A stretch of DNA of 64,000 bases from Pseudomonas sp. M30-35 (lineage in GTDB: Bacteria; Pseudomonadota; Gammaproteobacteria; Pseudomonadales; Pseudomonadaceae). Positions 36,391 through 47,556 of the stretch are shown in pieces (position 1 is the first letter of the stretch; each line of letters begins with the position of its first letter). Made by a program: the position numbers and the translations under genes. The stretch covers positions 4,340,001-4,404,000 of the forward strand of contig NZ_CP020892.1 in NCBI RefSeq assembly GCF_002163625.1, read 5' to 3'. A model generated the notes under the pieces. The model was not told where the DNA came from and made no database searches. It saw nothing but the letters and a program-made list of their open reading frames with translations.

Positions 36391-36958
36391 TTTTTAACTT
36401 CCTCGCCATCAAGCTTCGGTTGGGTTTGCTGCACCGTCAGCTGAAACACATTCGCCTGATCAACCGCACCCGCAGTCACCGCTTTAACTTCAGTTAAATT
36501 CGGTTCGGTTAACCATTCGGAAGAATCGAGGTTGCGCATTAAATTCGAAACACGGTTATTGGATTCAGCGGCACCGACAATTGCGATGTTCTTGCCGGTC
36601 ATTTTAAGCCCGGTAAAGAAAACGCCATCGGGCAGAGTTCTCACTAACTGATCAAAAACCCGTCCAATAATCGGTCGATTGCCTTGCAAGTCTTGAATGA
36701 TTTTCATCCGTTCAAGTAATTGCTCGCGGCGTTTTTTCAACTCGCTGATTTCTTTGATCCGGGTGTCGAGCACAGCAATTTCTTTACGCACGAATTCATT
36801 ACGCGCATTTTGCTGCTTGATAGCACCACTAAAGTACTGGTCCCCCAGAAACACCAGAGCTGCAGATACTGCCAACACACCGCCGAGAGCAACGAGGAAG
36901 CGCTGCTTGCGCTCCTCACGTAACTGCTCTCGCCACGGAAGTAAGTTGATCCGTGCCA

Positions 36959-36959
<1 letters not shown>
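36387..36959 (-). CDS. pilN: Type IV pilus assembly protein PilN
   Basis: A 190-residue bitopic protein. The cytoplasmic N-terminus ARINLLPWREQLREER carries the INLLP motif that docks into PilM. It is followed by one helix (FLVALGGVLAVSAALVFLG), a coiled coil and a PilO-like periplasmic domain. The longer frame adds ten residues that overlap pilM and lack the conserved start; the ATG overlapping the pilM stop (TAATG) is used. Confidence 0.95.
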
Positions 36960-38050
<1,091 letters not shown>

Positions 38051-38207
38051 TTACGGACTATTTATGTTTTTCTACATTAAATAACAGTCTTGACAGAAGC
38101 GCAAATGGCTCCCAGTGGAAAAAAACGCTTATAATGTGATCGGTTTTTTCCTTTTTGCTTTGTCTTGTTCTTAACTCATTCTTTTATCTGGAAATCCAAA
38201 AATCTTG

Positions 38208-40685
38208 ATGCGTTTGCTGAAATTCTTTGTTTGGTCCTGCGTCGCCATTTTTTGTGGCCTGTTACTCAGTTTAAGTGGGGCTTTCCTCTACCTAAGCCCG
38301 AGCCTGCCTTCTGTCGACTCTTTGCGCAGCATCCAACTGCAAATACCTTTAAGGGTATTTAGCAGTGACGGGAAGCTGATCGCTGAGTTTGGTGAAATGC
38401 GACGCTCGCCAATCGAATTTAAAGATATTCCGCCTGACTTTATTAATGCATTACTGGCTGCCGAGGACGACAACTTCGAGCACCATTATGGCGTCGACCC
38501 GAGCAGCTTGATGCGCGCTGCCACGCAAATTTTGAAAAGTGGTCAAATTCAAACCGGTGGTAGCACTATCACCATGCAGGTTGCCAAGAACTACTTTTTA
38601 ACCAACGAAAGAAGCTTTTCACGGAAAATCAACGAAATCCTGCTAGCCCTGCAGATAGAACGTGAACTGAGCAAAGACGAAATTCTCGAGCTTTACGTCA
38701 ACAAGATTTACCTCGGTCAGCGAGCGTACGGTATAGAAGCAGCATCACAGGTTTATTACGGCAAACCCATTGGTGAACTTAACCTTGCGCAACTGGCGAT
38801 GATCGCAGGCCTGCCCAAAGCCCCGTCGCGCTACAACCCTTTAGTCAACCCGACTCGCGCCAAAGAACGCCGCGACTGGATTCTTGGCCGCCTGCACCTA
38901 CTTGGCAAAATCGATGAGGAGCGCTATCAAGCCGCACTCGCCGAACCCGTCGACGCCAGTTATCACGTCGCCACGCCCGAACTTGCCGCACCTTATATTG
39001 CTGAGATGGCCCGCGCCGAAATGGTCGGCCTTTATGGCAGCGATGCCTACACAGAAGGTTTCAACGTTTTCACCACCGTTCCCAGCACCCTGCAAAATAC
39101 AGCCAATGATGCGCTGCGCAGCGGGCTGCTGACCTACGACCAGCGTCACGGCTATCGCGGCCCAGAAAGCCGCCTGCCTGGCATGACCAAAGAAACCTGG
39201 CTGGCAGAACTGGCGAAAAAATCACAGTTCAGCGGGCTTGAGCCTGCAATCGTCACTCAAGTTGAGAAAAGCGGGATCCTGGTACTCACCCGCGACGGCA
39301 AAGAAGAAGCCGTCAACTGGGAAAGCATGAAGTGGGCACGCCCTTTTCTCAATACCAACAGCATGGGCCCTCGCCCTAAACAGCCAAGCGACGTTGCCCA
39401 GATCGGCGACCTTATCCGCGTACAACGCCAGGAAGATGGCAGCCTCAACTTTGTGCAAACACCTACTGCTCAAGGCGCACTGGTGTCGCTCGACCCGAAA
39501 AACGGCGCAATCCTCGCATTGGTCGGCGGCTTCTCATTCGAGCAAAGCAACTACAACCGCGCAATACAGGCGAAACGTCAACCAGGCTCAAGCTTCAAGC
39601 CTTTCGTTTACAGTGCTGCACTGGACAAAGGCTACACCGCCGCAACGCTGGTGAACGATGCACCGATTGTCTTCGCCAACAGTAGCACCGATGAAGTCTG
39701 GCGACCCAAGAACGACAACAACACCTTCCTGGGCCCAATACGCTTACGCGTCGCACTGTATAAATCGCGCAACCTGGTTTCGATCCGCCTGCTCCAAGCG
39801 ATTGGCATTGAGTACGCCCGCGACTACGCAACCAAGTTCGGTTTCAACAAACAGGATCTGCCACCCAACCTGTCCCTGGCCCTCGGCACAGCCGACTTAA
39901 CCCCGATGGAAATCGCTACTGGCTGGTCGGTATTTGCCAATGGCGGCTACAAGACCCAGCCGTACCTGATCCAGAAAATTGATGACCGCCACGGTAAGAC
40001 CGTGTTCACCGCCAACCCGCCAACAGTGCCAAGCGTTGAACCAACTGAAGCCGAGCAAAAACAACAGCTCGCCGAGGACAATGCTGGCCAGGCAGCACCT
40101 GAAGCCCCCGCACTGGAAACAGGCATCGCGGCTCCAACCGAACTAGTCGACCCGGCGACCCCTGTCGAGCCTGCGGTTGCCAAGCGCATTATTGATGCAC
40201 GCACCGCTTACATCATGACCGACATGCTTCAGGACGTGATCAAACGCGGCACTGGACGTCGCGCATTGGCGCTGGGTCGCGATGACCTGGCTGGCAAAAC
40301 CGGCACCACCAATGAATCGAAAGACAGTTGGTTCTCTGGCTATAACGCGGACTATGTAACGACCGTATGGACCGGTTTTGACCAACCAGAAAGCCTGGGT
40401 CGACACGAGTTTGGCGGCACCGTTGCCCTGCCAATCTGGATGAAGTACATGGGCACCGTACTCAAAGACAAGCCAAGCAACCCACCGAAAGAGCCGCCTG
40501 GCATACTGACGCTACGCATTGATCCATTCAGTGGGCGCACTGCTTCACCGGGCACACCTGGCGCATACTTCGAGCTGTTCAAGAATGAAGATACGCCACC
40601 GTCAATGGGTGAGATCGACCCTAACCTCGGCGTTCCTGGCAGCCCCCTGCCCGCTGACGACTCAGCCCCTATAGACCTGTTCTAA
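38208..40685 (+). CDS. mrcA: Penicillin-binding protein 1A, bifunctional peptidoglycan synthase
   Basis: An 825-residue class A PBP (also ponA). An N-terminal helix is followed by a GT51 glycosyltransferase domain with catalytic Glu in AAEDDNFEHHYG and the block GGSTITMQVAKNY. An OB-like linker comes next, then the transpeptidase with SxxK (PGSSFKPFVY), SRN (YKSRNLVS) and KTG (GKTGTTNESKD). A Pro/Glu/Ala-rich insert precedes the KTG box. The ATG at 38208 follows a TTG; TATAAT at 38130-38135 is a possible -10, without a good -35. Confidence 0.96.
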   Translation: MRLLKFFVWSCVAIFCGLLLSLSGAFLYLSPSLPSVDSLRSIQLQIPLRVFSSDGKLIAEFGEMRRSPIEFKDIPPDFINALLAAEDDNFEHHYGVDPSSLMRAATQILKSGQIQTGGSTITMQVAKNYFLTNERSFSRKINEILLALQIERELSKDEILELYVNKIYLGQRAYGIEAASQVYYGKPIGELNLAQLAMIAGLPKAPSRYNPLVNPTRAKERRDWILGRLHLLGKIDEERYQAALAEPVDASYHVATPELAAPYIAEMARAEMVGLYGSDAYTEGFNVFTTVPSTLQNTANDALRSGLLTYDQRHGYRGPESRLPGMTKETWLAELAKKSQFSGLEPAIVTQVEKSGILVLTRDGKEEAVNWESMKWARPFLNTNSMGPRPKQPSDVAQIGDLIRVQRQEDGSLNFVQTPTAQGALVSLDPKNGAILALVGGFSFEQSNYNRAIQAKRQPGSSFKPFVYSAALDKGYTAATLVNDAPIVFANSSTDEVWRPKNDNNTFLGPIRLRVALYKSRNLVSIRLLQAIGIEYARDYATKFGFNKQDLPPNLSLALGTADLTPMEIATGWSVFANGGYKTQPYLIQKIDDRHGKTVFTANPPTVPSVEPTEAEQKQQLAEDNAGQAAPEAPALETGIAAPTELVDPATPVEPAVAKRIIDARTAYIMTDMLQDVIKRGTGRRALALGRDDLAGKTGTTNESKDSWFSGYNADYVTTVWTGFDQPESLGRHEFGGTVALPIWMKYMGTVLKDKPSNPPKEPPGILTLRIDPFSGRTASPGTPGAYFELFKNEDTPPSMGEIDPNLGVPGSPLPADDSAPIDLF

Positions 40686-40735
40686 ACCGTCGAGCTTGCG
40701 CAAGCGAGCTCTGACATAGCCGAACAGCAGCCATT

Positions 40736-40761
40736 AAAAAACCCGCCGAAGCGGGTTTTTT
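40736..40761. terminator. Bidirectional intrinsic terminator between mrcA and maeB
   Basis: AAAAAACCCGC-CGAA-GCGGGTTTTTT: an 11-base stem with A and T runs, placed between two convergent genes. Confidence 0.93.
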
Positions 40762-40773
40762 AATGCAGAAAAC

Positions 40774-42042
40774 TTAACCTTTAAACACATCATCCACTGA
40801 CTGCAGCGGATAGTGTGCAGGATATGGCAGCGTAGCCACACCGCTTTCGATAGCCGCTTTTGCTACTGCATCAGAGATCAGGGTGATCAGGCGAGCATCC
40901 ATTGGCTTCGGAATGATGTACTCGCGACCAAACGACAACTCAATACCACCATAGGCGTCGCATACGTCCTTAGGCACCGGCAGCTTGGCCAGATCACGCA
41001 GCGCAATGGCTGCGGCAATCTTCATCTCTTCGTTGATGCGTGTGGCGCGAACGTCCAGAGCGCCGCGGAAGATGAATGGGAAGCCGAGTACGTTGTTGAC
41101 CTGGTTTGGATAATCAGAACGACCAGTCGCCATGATTACATCGCTGCGTGTAGCGTGTGCCAGTTCTGGCTTGATCTCTGGATCAGGGTTTGAACAAGCG
41201 AAGACGATTGGGTTTGCCGCCATACGCAGCAGGCCTTCAGGGCTGAGCAGGTTTGCACCCGACAGACCAACAAATACGTCAGCGCCATCCAGTGCGTCAT
41301 CCAGCGTGCGCCTGTCAGTTTCACTAGCGAAAACTGATTTGTACTGATTAAGGTCGTCACGGCCAGCGTGGATAACACCTTTGCGGTCGATCATGTAAAT
41401 GTTTTCGACCTTGGCGCCCATGCTCACCAACAGCTTCATGCATGAAATCGCAGCGGCACCAGCGCCGAGACAAACAATTTTTGCCTCTTCGACTTTCTTG
41501 CCAGCAATTTCCAGCGCATTGAGCATGCCCGCAGCCGTTACGATCGCGGTGCCGTGCTGGTCATCGTGGAAAACCGGAATATCACACTGCTCGATCAGCG
41601 CACGCTCAATTTCAAAGCACTCAGGGGCTTTGATATCTTCGAGGTTGATGCCGCCAAAGGTAATAGAGATACGCTTGACCGTATCGATAAATGCCTGCGG
41701 GCTTTCAGAGTCGACTTCAATATCGAATACGTCGATACCGGCAAAACGCTTGAACAACACACCCTTGCCTTCCATGACCGGCTTGGAAGCCAATGGACCA
41801 AGGTTACCCAAACCAAGAATTGCGGTGCCATCAGAGATTACCGCGACCAGATTACCTTTACCGGTGTACTGGTATGCCAACTCAGGATCGCGGGCAATTT
41901 CACGCACAGGCTCGGCAACACCGGGGCTGTAGGCTAGGGACAAATCACGGGCAGTTGCAGTTGGCTTGGTCAGCTCTACGCTCAGCTTACCCGGACGTGG
42001 CTGGGCATGATATTCGAGAGCGGCAGTTTTCAAATCAGACAT
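40774..42042 (-). CDS. maeB: NADP-type malic enzyme, short form
   Basis: A 422-residue enzyme that decarboxylates malate to pyruvate, yielding NAD(P)H. Motifs: AYSPGVAEPV near the start, the metal- and malate-binding stretch IPVFHDDQHGTA, the nucleotide motif IVCLGAGAAAISC, and FACSNPDPEI. It lacks the C-terminal phosphotransacetylase domain of E. coli MaeB, so it is the short bacterial form. Cofactor choice is not certain from sequence. About 170 bases separate it from the nuclease gene; no strong signal was recognised there. Confidence 0.92.
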   Translation of the reverse strand: MSDLKTAALEYHAQPRPGKLSVELTKPTATARDLSLAYSPGVAEPVREIARDPELAYQYTGKGNLVAVISDGTAILGLGNLGPLASKPVMEGKGVLFKRFAGIDVFDIEVDSESPQAFIDTVKRISITFGGINLEDIKAPECFEIERALIEQCDIPVFHDDQHGTAIVTAAGMLNALEIAGKKVEEAKIVCLGAGAAAISCMKLLVSMGAKVENIYMIDRKGVIHAGRDDLNQYKSVFASETDRRTLDDALDGADVFVGLSGANLLSPEGLLRMAANPIVFACSNPDPEIKPELAHATRSDVIMATGRSDYPNQVNNVLGFPFIFRGALDVRATRINEEMKIAAAIALRDLAKLPVPKDVCDAYGGIELSFGREYIIPKPMDARLITLISDAVAKAAIESGVATLPYPAHYPLQSVDDVFKG

Positions 42043-42213
42043 ATTGGCGTTCCGCTTTTTTGGACTGTTAAGGCAGACCGTCGAGGATACTCAAATTGTA
42101 TACAGCTGCACAAGACTGTTCGGTCAGACCTAGCACTCAATACCCACACCTGCCTATCGAAGCCGTACTTGCAAGCGGTAAAAACAGACCTTTAGTCAGG
42201 ACTGAAGACGCAA

Positions 42214-43014
42214 TCAAGGCAGTACCTGCAGCATCGACTCATGCCCCAGCGTTAGCATCCAGCGAGCGTATTTATTGCTAGAAGTCGAACGCCGAGCACG
42301 ATCGACCACCCAGCCACGCGCCTCAACCGCACGCCCGACCAGATCCTGCCCCTGTGCTTTGCTAAAGGCATCCGCCTGATCAACCGGCACGCGCAGCACC
42401 AGTGAGCCACCCATTTCAAGCCAAATACCACCGCGATTACGCTGTACCCGCCTAACCGTCCCACGCACTAATGCGAAGCCACCAGCGTTCAGCGCCTCAG
42501 GTGTAATAAACGGGGGATTGCGCCAGATACCGAGCTTGGCTACACGGGCTGTTTGTTCTGCTACCTGCAAACATTGGCGCTGCTCAAGGTTAGGCGCCAC
42601 GGCCACCCAATAACCCAGCCCTTCGGCCAGTAACTGGGCTTCAAGGCTACGGCCTTGAGTATCGTAGACGTGCGCAAGTGTGCGTCCATAACGATCTTTG
42701 GGCTCGACGCCTACCTGCAACGCTATGCGTCCGTCGCTGGCGGCAACCAACGCACTCAGACGCCGCTTGGCCTGCTCAGCATAAGGCTCGACAGTTCGGC
42801 CCTTACCGGCCATCTCAGGTGTATTGATGCCGATCAAACGCACACTACGCCCATCAGCCAGACGCAGCGTGTCGCCATCCACCACTCGACTGACAGACAC
42901 AACCGGGGCCTCACCAGCAGTAGGGCAAAGCGCCAGCGCTGGCGAAAGGTAAATCGCAAAAACAAAAAAGGCGCCCACTAGGGACGCCTTTTTTAGTTTC
43001 GAGAAGAGGACCAT
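42214..43014 (-). CDS. Secreted thermonuclease-family nuclease
   Basis: A 266-residue exported protein. The signal sequence (KKASLVGAFFVFAIYLSPALA, cleaved before LCP) precedes a staphylococcal-nuclease-like domain: VSRVVDGDTLRLADG, VRLIGINTPEM and DRYGRTLAHVY give the metal and catalytic positions. A C-terminal OB-like part (VRGTVRRVQRNRGGIWLEM) follows. The open frame begins 30 codons upstream inside rpmE, so I take the ATG at 43014. Odd feature: the rpmE terminator hairpin lies inside the signal-peptide codons; a GTG within it (giving MGAFFVFAIY) is an alternative start. Confidence 0.87.
   Translation of the reverse strand: MVLFSKLKKASLVGAFFVFAIYLSPALALCPTAGEAPVVSVSRVVDGDTLRLADGRSVRLIGINTPEMAGKGRTVEPYAEQAKRRLSALVAASDGRIALQVGVEPKDRYGRTLAHVYDTQGRSLEAQLLAEGLGYWVAVAPNLEQRQCLQVAEQTARVAKLGIWRNPPFITPEALNAGGFALVRGTVRRVQRNRGGIWLEMGGSLVLRVPVDQADAFSKAQGQDLVGRAVEARGWVVDRARRSTSSNKYARWMLTLGHESMLQVLP
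42964..42994 (-). terminator. Intrinsic terminator of rpmE, inside the nuclease gene
   Basis: On the minus strand A6-GGCG-T-CCC-TAGT-GGG-CGCC-T6: a 7-base GC stem with one bulged base, A/T extension and a six-T tail, 49 bases after the rpmE stop. It lies within the first codons assigned to the nuclease, so it may act as a partial terminator or attenuator. Confidence 0.8.
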
Positions 43015-43042
43015 CTCTGGTCGCCCTTGACGATTCGGCTGC

Positions 43043-43255
43043 TTACTTAGCGCCGAAAACACCGAAACGCTGCTTGAAGCGGTCGATACGGCCACCAGCG
43101 TCAAGAACTTTCTGCTTACCGGTGTAGAACGGGTGGCACTCAGAGCAAACGTCGAGGCTCAGTGGCTTAGCCAGAGTCGAACGAGTTTGGATAACGTTAC
43201 CGCAGCTGCAAGTAGCTTCGATAGCGACGTATTCTGGATGGATATCGGCTTTCAT
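43043..43255 (-). CDS. rpmE: 50S ribosomal protein L31, zinc-binding form
   Basis: A 70-residue ribosomal protein. The four cysteines in CSCG and [13 protein letters not shown] mark the zinc-holding (C+) form rather than the zinc-free paralogue made under zinc shortage. The longer frame adds ten residues; the chosen ATG gives MKADIHPEY, the canonical start. It precedes the nuclease gene on the same strand and is divergent from priA. Confidence 0.97.
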   Translation of the reverse strand: MKADIHPEYVAIEATCSCGNVIQTRSTLAKPLSLDVCSECHPFYTGKQKVLDAGGRIDRFKQRFGVFGAK

Positions 43256-43421
43256 CGGGTATTCCTCAATAATGTGTGCCGCCACCTAACCGGATGTCAG
43301 GTACCGCACGGAACGGGTTGCGGACTATACCAGACCCTGAAACCCACGCAAGCAGTGTAAAGCACCGGCTGTCGCCTGATCACATGCTAATATTCGGCAC
43401 CTTCTCACCGGGAGCCTGTGT

Positions 43422-45641
43422 GTGACCGACGCTATTTTGCGCCTTGCATTGCCTTCGCCACTGCGCCGGCTATTCGACTATCTACCGCCTGCTGGTGTCC
43501 CGCTGAGCACCTTGCAGCCGGGCGCACGGCTGCGCGTGCCATTTGGCAGGCGCGAGATGGTCGGCATTCTGGTTGAGGTCTGTGAGCATAGCGACATACC
43601 AGCCGACAAACTGAAACCGGCGCTGGAGCTGCTCGATCCACAATCGCCACTGCCAAGCGCATTTTTTAAGTTTTGCCTGTGGACTGCACAGTATTACCAA
43701 CACAGCTTGGGCGATACCTTTAGCTGGGCACTGCCGATTTTACTGCGCCAGGGCGAGCCCGCGCAGGCGCGCCAGGAGCGTTTTTGGCTGGCGAATGACG
43801 GCGCCAGCGTCGACGACCCACGCCTCAGCCGTGCCCCGCGCCAGCGAGATGCGTTAAAAACCATCGCGCAGCACCCGCATGGAGTCGCGCACGGCTTACT
43901 CAGCCAGCTGCAACTCAATAAAGACAGCCTTGAGCTATTGCGCGAAAAAAACCTGGTCCGCGTGGAGGTGCGCCGCCATGCCGCACACCCGCGCCCGACT
44001 AACTGGCTGGCGCAGCCTGAACTGACTTTAAATGCAGAACAAAACGCAGCCACCACGGCGATTCGTTCAGGGCTCGGTAGCTTCAATACCTATTTGCTTG
44101 CAGGCGTAACCGGCAGTGGCAAAACAGAAGTCTATTTGCAGCTAATTCGCGAAACGCTGGAGGCTGGCAAACAAGCATTGATCCTGATTCCCGAGATCAA
44201 CTTAGGCCCGCAAACATTGGAGCGCTTCGAGCGGCGCTTCAATGCCCGGATCGCGTTGCTGCACTCGGCCGTCAACGACCGCGACCGCCTCGATGCCTGG
44301 CTGGCGGCGCGCGATGGCGAGGCCGATATCATCATCGGCACCCGCTCAGCGTTATTCACCCCAATGAAAAATCCGGGTCTGATCATCATCGACGAAGAGC
44401 ACGACGCTTCCTATAAGCAACAGGAAGGCTTGCGCTACCACGCCCGCGACTTGGCCATTGTTCGCGCTCATCAAGAAAACATCCCGATTGTGCTTGGCTC
44501 AGCCACGCCATCCCTGGAAAGCCTGCACAACGCCAATATGGGGCGCTACGCCCTGCTGCGTCTCAACCAGCGCGCGGGCAGCGCCAAGGCCCCGAAGTTT
44601 TTACGCCTCGATGTGAAGAGCTTGCCGCTCGACTCGGGAATTTCCGGCCCCATGCAGCAAGCTATTCGCAAAACCCTGGAGGCAGGCCAACAAGTTCTGG
44701 TGTTTCTCAACCGCCGCGGTTTTGCGCCGACTTTACTGTGTCATGACTGTGGCTGGTTATCCGAATGCCCACGCTGCGACGCCCGCATGACCGTGCACCA
44801 ACGCACCCGTGAGTTGCGCTGCCATCACTGCGGCCACGCAGAACGCCAGCCGCACAACTGCCCGAAATGCAAAAGCGTTGACCTTCGCCCAGTTGGCGCA
44901 GGCACCGAGCGAGCTGAAGAGCGTTTGCAAATTCTTTTCCCGGACGTTCCGGTATTACGGGTCGACCGTGATAGCACTTCACGCAAAGACGCCATGACCA
45001 ACCTGTTCAATACCGTCCAAAAAGGCGAGCCGTGCATCTTGGTCGGCACCCAAATGCTCGCCAAAGGTCACCACTTTCCACGGGTGACGCTAGTGGCAAT
45101 CCTCGATGCGGATGGGGGGTTGTTCTCTGCGGATTTTCGCGCCAGCGAGCGCATGGCCCAGTTGATTGTTCAGGTCGCCGGGCGCGCCGGGCGTGCCGAA
45201 GAGCCGGGTAAGGTAATCATCCAAAGTCACTTGGCCGATCATCCGTTACTGGTGCAACTCACCGAGCAAGGTTACTTTGCATTCGCCGAGCAAGCCTTGA
45301 GTGAACGGCGCAGCGCGGGCTTACCGCCATTTTGTCACCTTGCCCTGCTACGCGCCGAGGCGCATAAGCCGGGTCAGGCTGAAGGTTTTCTCGATCAGGC
45401 CTGCACCGAGGCCGAGCTACAGCTTGAAGAGCTGCAGCTCAGCGGTATCGAACTATTGGGACCAGTGCCCGCGCCGATGGAGCGTCGGGCTGGGCGTTAT
45501 CGTGCGCAACTACTGATTCAAAGTAATGCCCGCGCACCGCTGCACCGCCTGCTTAATAGCTGGCTCAACGCACTAGAACAAATGCCCAGCGGCCGAGCGG
45601 TGCGCTGGTCGCTGGATGTCGATCCAATAGACCTGTTCTAA
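43422..45641 (+). CDS. priA: Primosomal replication helicase PriA
   Basis: A 739-residue superfamily 2 DNA helicase that restarts stalled replication forks. An N-terminal 3'-end-binding domain (RLALPSPLRRLFDYLPP) precedes Walker A GVTGSGKTEVYL, DEEHDASYKQ (Walker B), and the zinc region with CHDCGWLSECPRCDARM and CHHCGHAERQPHNCPKC: eight cysteines for two zincs. The helicase C-terminal block AGRAGRAEEPG ends the motor. The GTG start has GGGAG at 8-9 bases. The C-terminus DPIDLF is intact. Confidence 0.96.
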   Translation: MTDAILRLALPSPLRRLFDYLPPAGVPLSTLQPGARLRVPFGRREMVGILVEVCEHSDIPADKLKPALELLDPQSPLPSAFFKFCLWTAQYYQHSLGDTFSWALPILLRQGEPAQARQERFWLANDGASVDDPRLSRAPRQRDALKTIAQHPHGVAHGLLSQLQLNKDSLELLREKNLVRVEVRRHAAHPRPTNWLAQPELTLNAEQNAATTAIRSGLGSFNTYLLAGVTGSGKTEVYLQLIRETLEAGKQALILIPEINLGPQTLERFERRFNARIALLHSAVNDRDRLDAWLAARDGEADIIIGTRSALFTPMKNPGLIIIDEEHDASYKQQEGLRYHARDLAIVRAHQENIPIVLGSATPSLESLHNANMGRYALLRLNQRAGSAKAPKFLRLDVKSLPLDSGISGPMQQAIRKTLEAGQQVLVFLNRRGFAPTLLCHDCGWLSECPRCDARMTVHQRTRELRCHHCGHAERQPHNCPKCKSVDLRPVGAGTERAEERLQILFPDVPVLRVDRDSTSRKDAMTNLFNTVQKGEPCILVGTQMLAKGHHFPRVTLVAILDADGGLFSADFRASERMAQLIVQVAGRAGRAEEPGKVIIQSHLADHPLLVQLTEQGYFAFAEQALSERRSAGLPPFCHLALLRAEAHKPGQAEGFLDQACTEAELQLEELQLSGIELLGPVPAPMERRAGRYRAQLLIQSNARAPLHRLLNSWLNALEQMPSGRAVRWSLDVDPIDLF

Positions 45642-45726
45642 TCGACAAAGCTAGATTACCAGCACCAACACGCTAGGCTTTACTGGCAAGCGATCAGGGT
45701 TTTAACCACCGCTGAGTGCTTTGCCC

Positions 45727-45756
45727 TTGATGCGAGCCCCCCAAGCTGTCGATAAT
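45727..45756 (+). promoter_or_regulatory. Candidate sigma-70 promoter of argS
   Basis: TTGATG (45727-45732), an 18-base spacer and GATAAT (45751-45756) fit a sigma-70 promoter about 60 bases before the argS start, in the 175-base gap after priA. Confidence 0.4.
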
Positions 45757-45816
45757 GTACAGTTTTCAACCAGTGCCTCACGCGCAGCCGCGCCAGATCG
45801 GCCGACAGAGCAGACC

Positions 45817-47556
45817 ATGAAAGACAGCATTCGCCACCTGATCCAACAAGCCCTGACCGCCCTTATCGCTGAAGGCGTGCTGCCTGAAGGCTTGACCCCG
45901 ACGATTCAGGTGGAGAACACCAAAGACAAGAGCAACGGCGACTTCGCCAGCAACATCGCCATGATGCTGGCCAAGCCTGCGCGGATGAAACCGCGTGATC
46001 TCGCTGAAAAGCTGGTTGCTGCACTCCCCGCCGACCCGCAAATCACCAAGGTCGAGATTGCCGGCCCCGGCTTTCTCAATTTTTATCAGAACAGCGCTGC
46101 ACTGGCTCAGCGCCTTGAAGCCGCACTGGCAGACTCGCACCTGAATGTACGCAAAGCCGGTGCAAAGCAACGGGTTATCGTCGACTTGTCCTCGCCGAAC
46201 CTGGCCAAAGAGATGCACGTGGGTCACTTGCGCTCGACCATCATTGGTGACGCGGTTGCCCGGGTGCTCGAATACCTCGGTGATGAAGTCATCCGTCAAA
46301 ACCATGTGGGCGACTGGGGCACCCAGTTCGGCATGCTGCTGGCCTACATGGAAGAAAACCCTGAGGCTGCAAAAAGCGAACTGGCTGACCTTGAAGTCTT
46401 CTACCGCGCCGCGAAAAAGCGTTTCGATGATTCTGAAACCTTTGCCCATCGCGCTCGCGAGCTGGTGGTTCAACTGCAAGCCGGTGAGCCTGAATGCATG
46501 CGCCTGTGGAACCGCTTCAATGAAATCTCGCTGAGCCACTGTCAGAAAGCCTATGACCGCCTCAACGTCAAACTGACACCAGCCGATGTCCGCGGCGAAA
46601 GCGCCTACAACGACGACCTTGCCAACGTAGTCGCAGACTTGCAAAGCAAGGGCCTGCTCAGCGAAAGCGAAGGCGCCAAATGCGTTTTCCTCGACGAATT
46701 CAAAAATGCTGAAGGCAACCCACTGCCGGTGATCGTGCAGAAAGCCGGTGGCGGTTATCTGTACTCGACCACCGATCTTGCGGCCATGCGTTATCGCAGC
46801 CAGACACTGAAAGCCGATCGCGCCTTATACTTTGTCGATCAACGCCAGGCTCTGCACTTCCAGATGGCATTTGAAGTCGCGCGCCGCGCTGAGTTTGTCG
46901 CCAAAGACATGCAGCTCGAACACATGGGCTTCGGCACCATGAACGGCGCAGACGGGCGTCCCTTCAAAACCCGCGATGGCGGCACGGTAAAACTGATCGA
47001 CCTGCTGGATGAGGCGGAAGAACGCGCCTACCAACTGGTCAAGACGAAAAACCCTGACACCGCCGAAGATGAACTGCGCGCGATTGCTCACGCCGTTGGG
47101 ATTGGTGCAGTTAAATACGCCGACCTGTCAAAACACCGCACCAGCGACTACAGCTTCAACTTCGAATTGATGCTCAGCTTTGAAGGCAACACCGCACCTT
47201 ATTTACTCTACGCCTACACCCGGGTCGCCAGCGTACTGCGCAAGCTCGGCAAATCCTTCGACGAAATCAACGGTCCACTCGACCTCCAAGCGCCACAAGA
47301 AATCGACCTGGCAGGCAAACTTGCCCAGTTTGGCGAAGTGCTCAACAGCGTCGCAGAAAAAGGCACGCCACATATTCTCTGCACCTACCTTTACGATGTT
47401 GCCGGCCTGTTCTCAAGCTTCTACGAGCACTGCCCTATCATCAACGCCGAAAGCCCTGAAACTCAACAAAGCCGCCTACGTCTGGCTGCGTTGAGCGGTC
47501 GCACACTCAAGCAAGGTCTGCAATTGCTCGGCCTCGAAACATTGGAGCGCATGTAA
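45817..47556 (+). CDS. argS: Arginyl-tRNA synthetase
   Basis: A 579-residue class I synthetase. An N-terminal Add-1 tRNA-binding domain precedes [20 protein letters not shown], holding the HIGH-type motif (HVGH). The KMSKS-like loop is degenerate ([11 protein letters not shown]), as in many ArgRS. The C-terminal DALR anticodon domain begins near [14 protein letters not shown]. The open frame extends 32 codons upstream, but that part is unlike ArgRS and covers a likely promoter, so ATG 45817 is used. It is followed directly by the SPOR gene. Confidence 0.97.
   Translation: MKDSIRHLIQQALTALIAEGVLPEGLTPTIQVENTKDKSNGDFASNIAMMLAKPARMKPRDLAEKLVAALPADPQITKVEIAGPGFLNFYQNSAALAQRLEAALADSHLNVRKAGAKQRVIVDLSSPNLAKEMHVGHLRSTIIGDAVARVLEYLGDEVIRQNHVGDWGTQFGMLLAYMEENPEAAKSELADLEVFYRAAKKRFDDSETFAHRARELVVQLQAGEPECMRLWNRFNEISLSHCQKAYDRLNVKLTPADVRGESAYNDDLANVVADLQSKGLLSESEGAKCVFLDEFKNAEGNPLPVIVQKAGGGYLYSTTDLAAMRYRSQTLKADRALYFVDQRQALHFQMAFEVARRAEFVAKDMQLEHMGFGTMNGADGRPFKTRDGGTVKLIDLLDEAEERAYQLVKTKNPDTAEDELRAIAHAVGIGAVKYADLSKHRTSDYSFNFELMLSFEGNTAPYLLYAYTRVASVLRKLGKSFDEINGPLDLQAPQEIDLAGKLAQFGEVLNSVAEKGTPHILCTYLYDVAGLFSSFYEHCPIINAESPETQQSRLRLAALSGRTLKQGLQLLGLETLERM

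Noticed and set aside
38090..38095. TTGACA as the -35 for the PBP1a gene
   Set aside because: The TATAAT at 38130 is 34 bases away, twice the usual spacing, and no -10 lies 17 bases from it.
40694..40705. GCTTGCGCAAGC palindrome after the PBP1a gene as a terminator
   Set aside because: It has no T run and lies before the much better hairpin at 40736-40761.
45746..45762. CTG...CAG palindrome upstream of argS looking like a LexA box
   Set aside because: The spacing is CTG-N11-CAG, one base too long for LexA (N10), and the A/T pattern inside is wrong; part of it reads better as a -10 element.
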